Shown: positions 34,980 to 48,339 of the stretch, one piece after another | Layout: each line of letters starts with the position of its first letter | Numbering within the stretch: the stretch's first letter is position 1 | Source: Benincasa hispida | Taxonomy: Eukaryota; Streptophyta; Magnoliopsida; Cucurbitales; Cucurbitaceae | Direction of reading: 5' to 3' | Length of the DNA: 64,000 nt | Assembly (NCBI RefSeq): GCF_009727055.1 | Contig: NC_052351.1 | Span: forward strand, 3,164,471 to 3,228,470 | Translations under genes and position numbers: made by a program | The notes under the pieces: generated by a model | Databases searched by the model: none | What the model was told of the DNA's origin: nothing | The model's input: the letters and a program-made list of their open reading frames with translations, nothing else

Positions 34980-35520
34980 ATTTATTATTGGGGTCTATCA
35001 TTGATTCTATCACCAATAGTCTTGAAGAATTTTGCGTTTGTGTTTTTTTTTGTTTTTTGTTTTGTTTATCATGCAATATAAGTAAATGCATAGATACGAT
35101 GTTCTTTTTTTCTTCGTATTGTTGATTAGAGTCTATTAGTGATAAGTTTTTATTACTGATAGACTTGATGGATGTTGAATTTATTTTCATGCAATGCAAG
35201 TAAATACATAATTTAACTACCATATTTTTTTCTTGGTTGATCAGAGTTTGTTAGTGATAGGTTTCTATCACTGATAGATTTGAAGCATGTTGGATTTATT
35301 TTTCATGAAAAGTAAGGAAAAAAATGTAGTTTCATCTCTGTTTAGTTGTTGTTTAGTTAATAGGCTATTGTTAGCATGCTTTTAGACTTTAAATATGTTG
35401 TTGATTAGAGTCTATCGATGATAAGTTTTCATCACTAGTAGACTTGAAGTGGTGAAGTCTATCAGCGATAACCCTAGCACTAATAAACTTCACCACCACT
35501 TCAAGTCTATCAGCGATAGA
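34980..35520 (+). repeat. Palindrome-rich satellite-like array, about 115-120-bp units
   Basis: Units contain TTGATTAGAGTCTATTAGTG then TTTTTATTACTGATAGACTTG, then TTTCATGCAATGCAAGTAAA; such blocks start near 35,120, 35,236 and 35,400. Perfect CTATCACTGATAG lies at 35,265-35,277. The frame at minus 34,909-35,223 is a by-product of the repeat. Confidence 0.7.
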
Positions 35521-35529
35521 AACGTACTA

Positions 35530-36010
35530 ATGATAGCGCCTTTTATTAATGTTATAGTATGTATATATATAGCTAAGATATCATATACAAAAGCTAACCA
35601 AAAAAGCTATAAAATATCTTTTATAGCTTTTTTCGAAGGTTTTGACAGCCCATGTTAATAAAAGTCCGAGACTTTTTATAGCGTTTTTATAGACCTATAT
35701 TGGATGCTATAATAAAGTAAGAACATATAGTTTATTTACTTTGTTATAAAAACATGTAATAACATCTTTTATTAAAGTTATAGTATATATATATAGCTAA
35801 GATAATATGCTGTCTTTAATTTATAATAGTACTTTTTGACACTATAATGTAGTATTTATAGCTTAATCTTATGCTGTAGTAAGGTTATTTAGTCTATTTT
35901 AATAGCTATAATTACTATAATAATCATTTGACAATACTTCTTTTTCATGATATAAATTTTGTTATAGCTTTGCTCATAGCTATAAAAGGTACAATTTTTT
36001 TCTCAATAGT
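35530..36010. repeat. Region enriched in TTATAGC / GCTATAA words
   Basis: The hexamer GCTATA or its complement occurs repeatedly in both orientations (for example near 35,600-35,635, 35,670, 35,780, 35,860 and 35,970). This is a typical subterminal pattern of DNA transposons, but no termini were identified. Confidence 0.45.
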
Positions 36011-36154
36011 AATAATTTGTATATCATTCTTCATATTTGTGTTAAAAATAAACTTGTGACTCGAGCTCAACCCACGCATATTAAATATCTTATAACACAT
36101 TAAATACCATGACGTTTATTCATAATTGAAATGTTATAATCTATTAACATTACA

Positions 36155-36175
36155 AATAATAATAATAATAATAAT
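36155..36175. repeat. (AAT)n microsatellite
   Basis: Seven AAT units. Confidence 0.9.
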
Positions 36176-36939
36176 GTAATCGTTTCTTAGAAGAAAGTAT
36201 ACAAATGATACAAATAAAGTAATGTATCTTTCCTATTTATTTTTGTAAGTAAATAAAATATTCTGCAAGCCTTCCTTGTTCACTTGTAATTCCTAAGATT
36301 CTCTTGATCTCCCAATAGACATTTCTTTTGAATGTTGATTTGTACCTTTTGATTGACACATATTACACAAAAAACATAGACACATATTAAATAAACAAAC
36401 ATAACAAAAAAAAATCTATTGAATTCATGAAACAAGTCATTTAGAAATCCATTGACACCAAACCAAAACAAGAAATTACATAGTTAAACATTCCAGACTT
36501 GTGAACTCAACACACCTTTTTTAACACCTAAAATTCCAACAAAATTTGAATGTTAAAATGCTCATAACAATCTTTCCACACAATATATGCCACAAAATGT
36601 AGGGTAACAAGTCAAGCTTGGATATTCAAATTCATTTAATATGCATGTTGCTTATATCAATTTTATTTCAACACACAAACAAGATAGATGGTAAAAAAGA
36701 TCAATACATGATAGATAGTAAAAAAGATCAATGAGACTATAAAATCAAAAGGAAGGTTTGAGATACAAGACTATAAAATCAACAGGAAAAAAAAAAAAAA
36801 AAATTCATGCTTCAAATTTGAGAAAACAAACACCACCTCTCATTCAAATCTTTAACAAGTTTCCTATAAGCAAACAAACATATCAAAAGAAGATAAGTTA
36901 ACATAGCTCATGATTTAACTCTTATAATAAATCAATCAC
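36176..36939. other. Intergenic stretch without recognisable features
   Basis: AT-rich, with a poly-A run at about 36,786-36,802. The 63-aa minus frame at 36,280-36,471 has no family resemblance. Confidence 0.5.
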
Positions 36940-38385
36940 TTATATTGTAGTTATTGGTGATAACTTCCATAATTGATAATATGCAACTTCCATAATTGAT
37001 AATATGCTATCAGAGATAACTTCTGTCATTTCTTTTTACCATCAAATAACATGTTATCAGTATCGTTGATAGCTTCTGTCATGCTCTTAGTGATAACTTC
37101 TTGACCTTTCACTTACACTTTAGTTCAAGATTCAATTTTATTAACTAAATTCACCAAGTTGATTATTAAAGATAGACTTCTATATGTGGATATTAACTGT
37201 GAAAACAATCATCAAATATTATCAATTAGAAAATATTAGTGGCTATTACCGATAGACTTTCATTAGTGACTACCAATTTTGAGTGATTAACACTCAAAAC
37301 TATTTGTGGCTATTGTTGAGAAACTTTTATCATGATTATCAATAATAGACTTTTATCGCTAATAAACTTCTACCACTGATATCTACCTAAATTCGATATC
37401 ACTAATACATGAATATGACTGATGTCTATCTAAGTTCAATCACCATTATCACTAATAATTATTATTATCAATATACAAATATTACGATTCACAAATACAC
37501 AAATATTTCAATTTGTGCCCTTCATTTTAGGCCATCTATGTCATTTTTTCAAGTTTATTTCTATAGACATCATACTCTTAAAGACCAATAAAAAGAAAAG
37601 AAAGCTATTGACTTATTTGGTATCGTTCAAATTTCTCATTTTTTGAGAAATAAACTTATTTAATAACTATTTATTCTTGTTTCTTATTTCAAACTTTTAA
37701 GAACTGTTTCTAAACTGGTGCAAATTTGTGGACTAAAAAAAGTAGTTTCTTTCAAATATATTTTCATTTGTTATTTATATTTAATATTTCGTTATAATAA
37801 TCAAGTTTGATGATTGGCTTGTTGGTGTTAAGTCACTTATGAATTGAATACTTTCAAGTTTTGGGGACGAAACTTCAACTCATAATTTTTATGGAAAAAA
37901 AAACAGAAGAAACAAAATTTCGATAAAAGAAAGAAAATTAAAGAAAAAAAGAAAGGGAAGAAGCAAAAATTGGTGGAAGAAAATAGAAAATAAAAAAAAA
38001 AAGGAAGAAGCAAAAATCGGAAGAAGGAAAGAAAATAAAAAAAAAGAAAAGAAAAGAAAGAAGAATGAAATGAAAGAAAATAAAAAAAGAAAAAAGAAAG
38101 GGAAGAAGAAAATATTGAATAAATGAAAGAAAAAAAAAGAAACGAAGGAAGGAAAAAATCGAAGAAAATAAAGAAAATTAAAAAATTAAAAAATTAAAAA
38201 AAAAAAAAAGTAAGGAAAGAAGAAGGTGTGCAACAAATAAGACAATGAGGTGAAATTTAAAATTAGAAAAAAAAAAAAATCAAAGGCTGATAACACTTTT
38301 ATATTTGCAAATATTTTAAAGATGTCATATACTTTTATATTTTTTTTGATTTATTTTACTATCTATTACAAATATCTTATTTTAA
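36940..38385 (+). repeat. TATCA palindromes plus dispersed repeat copy 2
   Basis: 36,940-37,450 is rich in TATCA/TGATA/ATAACTTC words. 37,490-37,890 matches 10,490-10,880. 37,890-38,270 is a purine-rich tract and 38,270-38,385 matches 11,185-11,300. Both copies have the same order and orientation, suggesting a composite mobile unit of unknown class. Confidence 0.72.
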
Positions 38386-39039
38386 AACCACTTTTATATT
38401 CATGACATTCTATAAAAGAAAATATTTAAATGCATCTCATAGCATCTATGGTTATACATTCTACCAAATTGCTATCATAATTCATCACATGGTAAATTTT
38501 GTTTACTTTTTTTTTTGAAGTATTTTATTTTTTTTACCTTTGCAAAAAAAAAGAAAAAAATATTTTTATGTGTAAAATAATGGTGGTATGAAAACATCCC
38601 AAATGGTAAATCTAAGGCCAAATATTGTAGAAAACATTCAATTGCAAACCAATCCCACTGAACCAATGCAAAAAAATTTAAATGACCAAATTGATAATAC
38701 GATTTAACTCTATACCAATTGAAGGGATGAAAAGCCTAAGACATAACGAAAGCCAGAACCCAAACATTAAGCATACAATTAAAAAACATAATTATACAGA
38801 GAAGAAATTAAGGAGACAAGAATGGTGTGATTTTTTTTTTTTTTTTTTTCCTTTTGGAATTGGGAGGAAGAGGGAAGACAAAAAAGCACAAAGAGTTTTG
38901 AATATCTATAAAAGGTGATCTTCTTTGCTTTATTTTTCTTTTGTTTTGATATAGAGAAAATGGGAGAGAGAGGGTGAAAATGAGGAGACTGTGGGATTCA
39001 TCCACGCCTCTAGTAACTTCCATCCCATACGTGGGGAGT
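38386..39039. other. Low-complexity intergenic stretch
   Basis: Contains poly-A and poly-T tracts (38,547-38,560 and 38,829-38,851). No gene was recognised. Part of 38,800-39,030 may be the terminal portion of the following LTR fragment. Confidence 0.4.
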
Positions 39040-40085
39040 TACATTATTTAATTAAGACTAAAAAAATTATTAATTTAATTTAATTTAATTTAATAAAAAT
39101 ATTAATTTAATTTAATTTAAATAAAACTTTTAGTTTAATTTAATTAAATAAAACTATTAATTTAATTAATTAAATAAAACTATTAATTTAATTTTAATTT
39201 AATTAAATAAATAAAAATAATAACCATTTAAATCATATTTAAATGGTTTCCTCTCACATAACCTATAACTTTTATGCGTATCTAATGTGCATTAATTTTA
39301 ACCTATAGTTTTGATTTAATTAATTTAATTAAATTCAAAATTCAATTGAGTTAAATAATTAATTAATTCTCCAATTAATTAATCATCCAATTAAATATCA
39401 CATATTTAATTTAAAATTTTCATTTGAATCATATTCAAATACATTTCTCTCATTTAATCTATAGTTTTAAAGTTCATCCAATGCACATTATTTTTAACCT
39501 ATAATTTTCAATATGAATCTTATTCATATTAAATTAATATTTGAACTCCTTTCAAATATTTCGTTCTCTCATTTATTAATTTTGATTCATATCCAAAATT
39601 AATAATAAAGTTTAAAGTTAAAATTTATATTAAAATGTTGACAAATTCAATTCTCAATTCTGAATTTGACATTTCAAATTCAATTTAATGACAAATTACC
39701 TCAATACCCTTTACAAGTTAAGAATGGGACCTAATGGACCTGCAGATCAGAAGCTTCAACGATGTGAGATTAATTGACTAAACTCATTAACCAAATTAAT
39801 CAATATTCATAAACTGTGGGTACACTTCACTAAAGACCCACAATTGCACTATTCTCACTACAGATATATTTCTGTGTCCACGGATATAGACCAATAATAA
39901 CACCTTAGTCCTTCACAAGTGTTCATAACACCAACTAAGTCAAATTATCATTTTACCCCTGGATTACCTATACATCCTTAAGTACCAGTGCTCCTCTAAT
40001 GAACAACCTATTTATAGTACAACCATTAAACAGAAACTCCTCTCGGCCCGTGAGAGGGTAGGGTCCTTTGTTCAAGTCCCGAATA
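39040..40085 (-). repeat. Copia LTR fragment abutting element A
   Basis: 39,720-40,085 follows the inverse LTR order seen at 52,100-52,470 (GGGACCTAATGGACCTGCAG, ACCCACAATTGCACTATTC, CTCGGCCCGTGAGAGGGTAG, CCTTTGTTCAAGTCC). 39,040-39,720 is the corresponding AT-rich part, with a run of TAATT-type repeats at 39,070-39,200. The right edge truncates the pol gene of element A. Confidence 0.65.
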
Positions 40086-43000
40086 AACCTGTTATATTAT
40101 TTGGTATCGTTACTGTGTCTAAGCTCGTAGTCAGACCTCTAAACTTAAATGAAAGATTGCCATAAGACAGATAACTCCATATTGGGTACTTAGTGCAAGA
40201 CCTAGTTCCTTTCCTTAAGGCAATAGGAAGATCAAGGGAGGCTTCCCTACCTTTTTCTTGGTCTGACCCTTCATTATTAATTCCACACTCAGTCTCTAGC
40301 TGTAGAGTTTCATCCTCCTTTTCGACTAACTCATTCTTACCTGTAATAGTATCACTACCTGAAATAGTTGCTTCAATTCGTTCATTCCTAGCTATATCAA
40401 CCACAACTTTCTTGGTACAATCATTACTACTGTCGTTAGTTTTGCCATTTTCTCCCACAGTACACATATCATTCTCAACACAAATACCAATATTATCAGA
40501 GACAGGAGTATGAGTACCACTATCATTCTCAACACAGATATCAAAATTATTAGAGACAAAAGTATGAGCACCTTGAGCTGATGTTGGGTCGGACTCATGG
40601 ACCGTTACTGGAGAAACAACAGGTGGCACAATTTCCTTCCTAAGATTCTTCTTATAGTCTGTTATCCATTGGACCTGTTTGGTAGGTAAGAAAACGTCGT
40701 TAATATTTAAGATAGGTTCAAGAAGGGAATCAGAAAAGATCGATGACATGAACCAATTAGTCTTTTTATTAGAACTCTCCCTCTGAAGATGACTAATGGG
40801 AAAGAAGGGTTGATCCTCAAGAAAGGTGACATCCATCGAAACAAAGTACTTTCGAGAGAATGGAAGATAACACTTATACCCATGTTGATGGAGAGGATAG
40901 CCAACAAAGACACATATTTGAGTAGGAGGAGTAAATTTGGTACGGTTGAGACCATGAGTGTGGACGAAAGCAACACACCCTTATACTCGAAAAGGGACAT
41001 CGAAAATAAGGCCAGTGGTTAGATATGACTCTTTGAAACTTTCAAGAGGAGTATGGAATTTGAGAATGCGGGAAGACATTCGGTTAATCAGATGTGCTGC
41101 AGTTAAGACAAGATCCCCCCATAAATACGACGAAAGAGAAGTGGACAACATGAGAGACCGAGCAACCTCAACTAGGTGACGATTTTTCTGTTCGGTCACT
41201 TCATTCTGTTGAGGAGTATATGCACAAGAGCTTTGATGAACGATATTTAGACGCTAGAAAATCTCGAACGGTATTGTTGATGAACTCCCACCCGTTATCA
41301 CTTCTAAGGTTAGAAATTTTTGGTTAAACTGAGTTGTATGTATAGAAATTTTTGGTTCCACAGTGGTATAGAACTGTTGGAACACAAATAATACCTCAAA
41401 CTTATTAGTAAGAAGGAAAACCCAAATAAGCCAAGTGTGATCATCAATAAAGGTCATGAACCACCGTTGCCAGTAGAGGTGGTGACGGAAGAGAGACCCC
41501 AAACATCACTATGGACAAGGGAAAATGGCTTAGATGGTTTGTAAGGCTTAGATCGAAACGAAACCCTATGTTGTTTAGCACGAATACACACATCACAAGA
41601 CACAGATGAGATATTAATTTTATGAAACAAATTAGAAAATAATATTGCATGTATTGAAAACTAGGATGACCAAGATGGTAATGCCACAACATATAGTCTT
41701 TTCCAAAAGTAGAATAACAAGAAGAAACAAAACTAGCCCTATAACTGTTCCTAGAGGAAGCGTCAACATTAAGGAAATATAGCCCCTTATCTTGTCGGGC
41801 AATCGTTGTCCTCGAGTTCAGGTCCTGAAATAAAACAGTATCACGTGAGAAAACAACTCGACAACCTAAATCTCTTGTAATTTTACGAATAGACAATAAG
41901 TTGTAAGAAATTTTCGGAACGTGTAGCACATCCTATAAGGTCAGACCTACAAACGAGGAAAGATAACCCTTTCCTGCAACAGAAGCGAATGACCCATATG
42001 CAATTCTAATTCTTTCATTACCAACGCTCAGATAATATGAAATAAACTGATCAGATGAGCCGGTCAAATGATCCCTCTAGAATCATGAACCCACAACTTC
42101 TTACCATTAATACTAATGAGACCAAAGAACTAAATCGTACCTGATTGAGAAATAACACTAATCCCGACAACACTAGAATCAGTCTGAACATTCACATGAG
42201 GTTGAGAATTACCACTAATTGAATCACTCACAAGTGCCTTTCCAAAGTTTGACTTCTCATATGACCGACGTCGTTGAGTGTTCGGAGGATGACCATGCAA
42301 CTTTCAACACTGGTCTTTAGTATGCCAGGGCTTCTTGTAGCGTTCACAAATCGGAAGGGGTATATTGTTCTATTTATCATTCTCGGATCTATAGGACTTT
42401 GTAGTAATTCTTTCATTACACTTGATCTGTCTTCTTCCAAACGGACTTCTATGAGGGAGGGTATCGGTCACTGTCCCAATATCCAACTGCGCACCGCGTC
42501 GAACTTAGAATTTAAGCCAACAAGAAAATCACACACTCAATCTGTTTCCTCAATCTTGAAATGATGTATTCCACCACAAGGACAATCCTAGACCATCTCA
42601 TGACATAGGTCCATCTCTTACCAAGGTAGGTATAACTTGTTGAAGTAGGACGTTACATCCATCGTTCCTTATTTACATTCATGGACCTGTTTACGTAACG
42701 TATACAGCCGAGATGCATTTTGTCTCTTTGAGTGTAATTTCTGCACTACATCCCAGATATCATAAGCGATTGCAACATAAAGTAAAGGCTTGCCAATCTG
42801 TGGTTCCATGCTATTTACTAACACTGATTGTAGCAATGAATCCTCTCCTTTCCATACATGTTCTTGAGGGTCACCAGGTCTAGGCGTCGGTACTTCACCC
42901 ATTAGGTACCCAAATTTATGACGTCTCTCGAGCCATCTTGATCGATTGAGACTATGAGAAATTGTTCTATCCATTCAACTTCTCCCGAGTGATAAACTCT

Positions 43001-43496
43001 GTAGAATTTCTCATTGATCCAGACAAAAAATTTGTTGTGGGTAAAGTAGGGAAAGAATTTACCAGATTCTCAAAATACATCGATAGATTGGCAGAGAGAT
43101 CTGAGTGAACCAGTTGCGGGTTTTTGCCAAGAATAGCTCTGAGAGCTGCAATCTGCTGTTGTAGATGGGCAAACTATCATAGAACCTCATTTGGAGAGAA
43201 ACTCACAGGACCTATATTGCCTTGATTCCCTAGAACCGGTTGCTATCTAAGATACGAAGAAGAGAACTCTCCAAGTTTAAAGCGCATCGACTGATTGGTG
43301 CTGGCGCCGCCATTCGAGGCCATCGGGATGAGGTTGTGAGGCGCATCGCTGTCGCTTGACGTGGTTGTAAAGCTATTCGACCAGGCGCCACGTGATCAAT
43401 TGGCTCCAAGCTGGCTGAAAAGAGGAGCAACAGCTGGTTTGGCATAGCGATCGACTTCGACGTGGGATCTGATGGAATCCAGCGACTGGGCAGCAA
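40086..43496 (-). pseudogene. Ty1/copia gag-pol pseudogene of element A (RT and RNase H missing)
   Basis: Read right to left. 43,350-43,230: a gag start with ASNGGASTNQSMRFKLGEF. 42,974-42,669: the gag core (RRHKFGYLMGEVPTPRPGDP, W-GEDSLLQSVLVNSMEPQI). About 42,350-42,290: a zinc knuckle, CERYKKPWHTKDQC, with the second Cys replaced by Tyr. About 42,100: a damaged protease site. 41,929-41,560: the pre-integrase domain (LWHYHLGHPSFQYM). 41,460-41,380: integrase core (FIDDHTWLIWVFLL). 41,199-40,981: integrase C-terminal part (RHLVEVARSLML, YLWGDLVLTAAHLINRM). 40,836-40,086: linker before RT (CTKYPIWSYLSYGNLS). It ends where RT should begin, cut by the LTR at 40,085. Frames are split throughout. 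Confidence 0.88.
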
Positions 43497-43665
43497 TTGG
43501 ATCGGCTTCGACGTGGCGATCCAGAGGAGTTGCGACTGGACCGAAGCCAGTGGCGGTGTAAAGATCGGTGATGTCTGGTTACGAGCGCGTCTGGTGGCTA
43601 TTCGAACCGATCACGGAGGCGCGACTGGACTCGATCAACTGAGCGGCTTCGTCTGGGCTAGATTC
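43497..43665 (-). other. Leader/gag-upstream part of element A left of the nested insertion
   Basis: GC-rich compared with its surroundings (GGCGCGACTGG, GAGCGGCTTCGTC). Its continuation is inferred to be 53,066-53,242, on the far side of element B. GATTC at 43,661-43,665 is the left target-site copy. Confidence 0.6.
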
Positions 43666-45329
43666 TGTAGGATTGTATCAATTGCAGTGGAAGCACGAGG
43701 ATCATCTAAGCATTCAAATTCACTATGTTTGGCAAAATATAAAGCATGCTTTTGCAGAAAAATGGGTTTCAAGACATACCTTTTGTAGAATTTTCTCTCA
43801 AAATTTTGTAGATTGCATGCCCGATTTTCACTCCAATCTTTTCATTATATTGTAAATCAACATGTAAAGAGAAGAGCTGCATGAGTTGCAACTCATGCTT
43901 GGAGAAGACAAGGCAAATGATTGCTTCATGTGTGAACTACTTCAAAGATGGATAATGGAAAAGCCCATTTTTTCATTTGTGTTTTAGTTTTCTTTTCCTT
44001 TTTCAATTTTATCAAATTTTGATTTAAAAAATCTATTTGATTTTAAAAATGGAAAATTAATTAATTTCATAAATTAATTAATTAAATAAAACTTAATTAT
44101 TTAATATCAAATATTAAATTAATTTTAACACATATCCATCTTTATATATTTAAATCATATTTAAATATATAAATTCTCCTATTCCGTTTAATTCTAAAAT
44201 TAAACATAATTATATCTCATATAATTACAAATTCCCTTAATTCTAATTTGAATGTTTCAAATTAACTTATCATGCTATTCTAGAGCTAGTCCGTTACGAG
44301 CTAGTAGGGGGATCTCGCGGACCTACAGATCATGGGCTCCAACGATCCGAGATTAATTGGCTAAACTCATTAGACCAAATTAATCCCCATTCATTAACTA
44401 ATGGGTCATTCCACTAAAGCCCATAGTTGCACTTCCCTCACTGTAGATATATTATGTCCACATGATTTAACCATAATCAGCTAGTCGACCCTTAACAGGT
44501 TATTCGTAATAACGGCTGGGTCAAATATCTGTTTTACTCCCGAGATTACGTCTTATTCCTCAAGTCTCTACTGATCCTCTAATGAACAACTAGTTTGTGA
44601 TCCAATCATTAAACCAAACTCTCTTAGCCCAGTGAGAGGGTGGGGCCCCTTGTTCAAAACCTGAATTCAGTATTTGAGAGAACAACCTTTCTCTTATCCC
44701 TAAATCAGGTAGGTATGAACTCCATCTTGCACCCTATGTCCCTAGCTATCTATCCGATCTTACCCCTGAAATAGGAGTCTTATTGAGTCGGCGCTATTGA
44801 GCCAACCCTCAACCATGCAAATCTAAGGGTAATCCCGAATAAACAGAAGTTCATAGTTAGCTCAGGATTAAGATCGAGTTACTTAGGTCATCTAGGTGAA
44901 ATAGTTAGTCTTAAACAGTAAACAACGTTATAAAGTAAGAGTGATTTATTTCTTGGTCCTGATCTTATGCAAACTCATTGCATAGGACGCCCCCACTTCT
45001 CATGTCATAACATGTACGAATTAGGATCACATTGTATGTAGTACTTTACAACTCTTTGTAACAACTATAGAGTAGGCCGCATCCAATGGTGTTACCAGAA
45101 TAAGGTATCCAACCTCATTCATGTACCATAGATCATTTTGACTATTTACTCGAACCCGATCCACTCTTATGTCTCCACATAAACTTCAAGTACTCATACA
45201 ATAGTCATGGGTCTTAGTTTATTGGATTTAGACTTTCATACAATTTATGAGATCAATAACAAGTATATTGATAATAGAAAATATTTATCATTTTACAAAC
45301 TACGAGTTTTCAGGACATAAAACCCAACA
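43666..45329 (-). repeat. 3' LTR of element B
   Basis: It matches 51,307-53,065. Relative to that copy it lacks about 170 bases near 43,790 (51,430-51,605 in the other LTR) and keeps about 75 bases near 44,880-44,945 that the other LTR lost. The + frames inside it are not genes. Confidence 0.88.
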
Positions 45330-45480
45330 ATATTCCGACTTGGACTAAAACTCCAGTGGATCAATATATACAAATATATACAATGTTGAGTTTACATGGA
45401 GAGAATGAAATGTACAAATACAATAAAGTAGGGCATCACAATACCCATCAATTCTCCCACTTGCCCTAATGACACAAAAC
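45330..45480 (-). other. Two polypurine tracts upstream of the 3' LTR of element B
   Basis: The LTR-adjacent tract reads AGTCCAAGTCGGAAT on the minus strand (one G-to-C change in the GTGGGA core). A second, intact CAAGTGGGAGAAT lies at 45,463-45,475. The same pair occurs at 20,176/20,291 and at 5,683/5,543. Confidence 0.6.
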
Positions 45481-48339
45481 TCGTAGACCCAGTCTTACTA
45501 GGTGACTCTCGAACACTTTAGTCGAGAGAGCCTTCGTAAATGGATCAGCTATGTTTCTTTTGCTGATTCGCTTATAGCAACATACTCAGCTTCCATTGTG
45601 GAGTCCGTAATACAACTTTGCTTGATGCTTTTCCATACAACTGCTCCTCTGTTAAGAGTGAATACTGACCTTGAAGTTGATTTCCTTGAATCAATATCGG
45701 TCTGAAAGTCAGAATCAGTGTATCCAGTAAGGATCAGATCCTTAGGACCATACACGAGCATATAATCTCTCATTCTCCGAAGAAACTTGAGAATGTTTTT
45801 AACAGAAGTCCAATGGTCATGACCAGGATTGGACTGAAATCTGCTGACAATTTCTACGGCATAGCATATGTCGGGATGAGTATACAACATTACGTACATC
45901 AAACTCTCAACTGCAGATGCATATGGAATTCGATTCATCTCCTCAACCTCATGAGGTGTCTTAAGACTCTGCTCCTTAGACAAGTGAATTCCATGCCTGA
46001 AAGGTAAAGATCATTTCTTGGAATTTTGCATTTTATACCTAGACAACATCTTGTCTATATAAGATGCTTGAGATAATGCCAATGTTTTGTTCTTGCGATT
46101 CCGAACTATTTGGATTCCAAGAACATATTGTGCTTCTCCTAAATCTTTCATTTGGAATTGTGAAGCCAGCCATCTCTTAACGTCAGCTAGATATTCTACC
46201 TCATTCCCAATGAGTAGAAGATTATAAACATAAAATGTGGCTATGGACAAGAGTATTCTAATAGAATTTATCATGGCAATTAGAGAGAAGATTTCTTCAA
46301 AATCTAACCCCCCTCCTCTTTGGGTAAACCCTTTTGCCACAAGTCTAGCTTTGTAGGTTTGTACCTTACCAGTTTGGTCTCTTTTTCTCTTGTAGATCCA
46401 TTTGCAACCGATGAGTTTTACCTCTTCCGGTTGATCTACAAGATCCCAGATAGAATTGAAATACATAGATTCCATTTCAAGGTCCATGGCTTTAATCCAT
46501 TGGTCTTTGTCCACATCGTTCATTGCTTGATTAAAAGACAATGGATCCTCTAAACCATCATCTAGTATGATGACTTGAGTTTCAGCTAAACCTATGTACT
46601 GGTCAGGCTGTTGTACAACCCTTCCACTACGACGAGGCATTCTCAACTCTTAAGAAGGATGTGAAGTATCGATTTCATCAACAACTTTTGTTGACGGACC
46701 TGCTCTATCAACAACTCTTGTTGAAGGACCTACTCGATCAACAACTCTTGTTAATCTATTTATTATTTCTCTGGACATTTCTTCTACTACTAGCTTACTG
46801 CGAGGTTGATGGTTCTGTATGTAATCTGCCTCTAGGAAGGTTGCATTTGTTGATACAAATACTTTATCTTCTTGAGGATCATAAAAGAGACCACCTTTTG
46901 TTTCTTTTGGGTAGCCTAGAAATAGGCATACTTTTGAACGGTATTCCAGCTTTTTAGGATTCTGCACCAACACACGTGCTGGACAACCCCAAATCCTAAA
47001 GTGATGTAAATTTCCTTTACGTCCCATCCAGAGCTCGTAAGGCATTTCAAAAATGCTTTTCGAGGGAACTATGTTCAAAATATACACTGCAGTCTCAACT
47101 ACGTGTCCCCAAAAAGAACTTGGTAACTGAGCGTAACTCATCATGGAACGAACCATGTCCAACAAGGTTCTGTTTCTCCTCTCTGCCACACCGTTCTGCT
47201 AGAGTGTGCTAGGGGCTGTGAGTTGAGACTGAATTCCATGTTCTATCAAATAGTTCTGGAATTCTATGTCTATATACTCACCACCTCGATCCAATCAAAG
47301 TGTTTTAATCTTTTTTACCTAATTGGTTCTGAACCTCAGCCTTATACTCTTTGAACTTTTCAAAAGTTTCAGACTTTTGGTGCATTAGGTAAATATGTTC
47401 ATACCTTGAATAATCATCTATAAAATTGATGAAATATTCAAACCTTTCACTTGCTCTAACATTTAAAGGCCTACAAAGGTCTGAGTGAATCAGCTCTAGG
47501 GGTTCTTTGGCTCTAAGACCTTTCCAGAAAAAGATCTTTTTTTTTTTTTTTATTTTACCCTCAAGACAAGACTCACAGGTGATAATGAACTGTCTTCCAA
47601 CTTATTTAGATGACCGTTCTTAACCAATCTCTCAATCCTGTTAAGATTTATGTGACCTAGTCTCAAGTGCCAAAGATAAGCATTTGGAGAAATCTTCCTT
47701 TTCTTATGAGTCCCAGTAGTTTTAAACATCTCTATGTTCAAAACAACTTTGACCTCAATTAGTTTTAACATGTATTAGTTATTTTTAATTTTGCAGAGCA
47801 AATTTATTTATTTCCCACATTGATGAACACTTCACCATTTTCGAAATAAACTTTATAATTTTGTTCTAGCAAACAGGAGACAGATATTAGATTCCTTGTC
47901 ATAGAAGGAATATAATATACATTTTACAAATAAATGTACTTATCTCCTATAAATAACTTCATATCTCCCACTTCTTTGGCCAAAACAATCTCCCTGGTCC
48001 CTACCTTAAAGATTGTTTCACCTTCAGTCAATTCTCTCTAGGAACTTCCTGTGAGATAGTACATACATGATTAGCGTCACCTGAATCAATTATCCAGATT
48101 TTATCGTTTTTTACTAAACATGCTTCGATAACAAGCAAATCATATTTATCTTGTTGTTCGAATTCAGCATCTTCATCTATATAATTCATAATTTTAGATG
48201 ACTTGGGAGATAGAGAACAATCCTCTGTTAAAACTCTTTTGGTATCATCAACCGCTAGTAATTTGTTTGTTGATTTGATTTTACTGATATGTACATTGGA
48301 AGCGAGTATACTAGAATTCGACATGCTGATAAAATTCAA
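45330..48339 (-). pseudogene. Element B gag-pol remnant
   Basis: Read right to left. 48,324-48,220: a gag N-terminus (SSILASNVH ... VLTEDC), then a deletion of nearly all gag. 48,150-48,050: protease active site region WIIDSGDANHVC (normally DSGATNHVC). 47,700-47,600: the pre-integrase motif WHLRLGHINLNRIERLV. 47,510-47,290: integrase core with HSDLC and FIDDYSRY. 47,189-46,650: integrase C-terminal region (RNRTLLDMVRSMM, YELWMGRKGNLHHFRIWGCP). 46,646-46,011: RT start (WIKAMDLEMESM, GCKWIYKRKRDQTGKVQTYK) joined after IATFY directly to the LLLIGN segment, losing the polymerase core with its YVDD site. 45,983-45,549: RNase H with YTDSDFQ and STMEAEY, then a deletion into NIADPFTKAL that removes the third catalytic Asp. 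A homopolymer run interrupts 47,531-47,552. Dead. Confidence 0.9.

Noticed and set aside
35265..35277. Tet operator as evidence of bacterial or vector DNA
   Set aside because: The core is embedded in a diverged plant repeat with many variant copies; no vector sequence adjoins it.
46661..46957. 98-codon + frame opposite element B pol
   Set aside because: Antisense shadow of the integrase region; leucine-rich by complementarity only.
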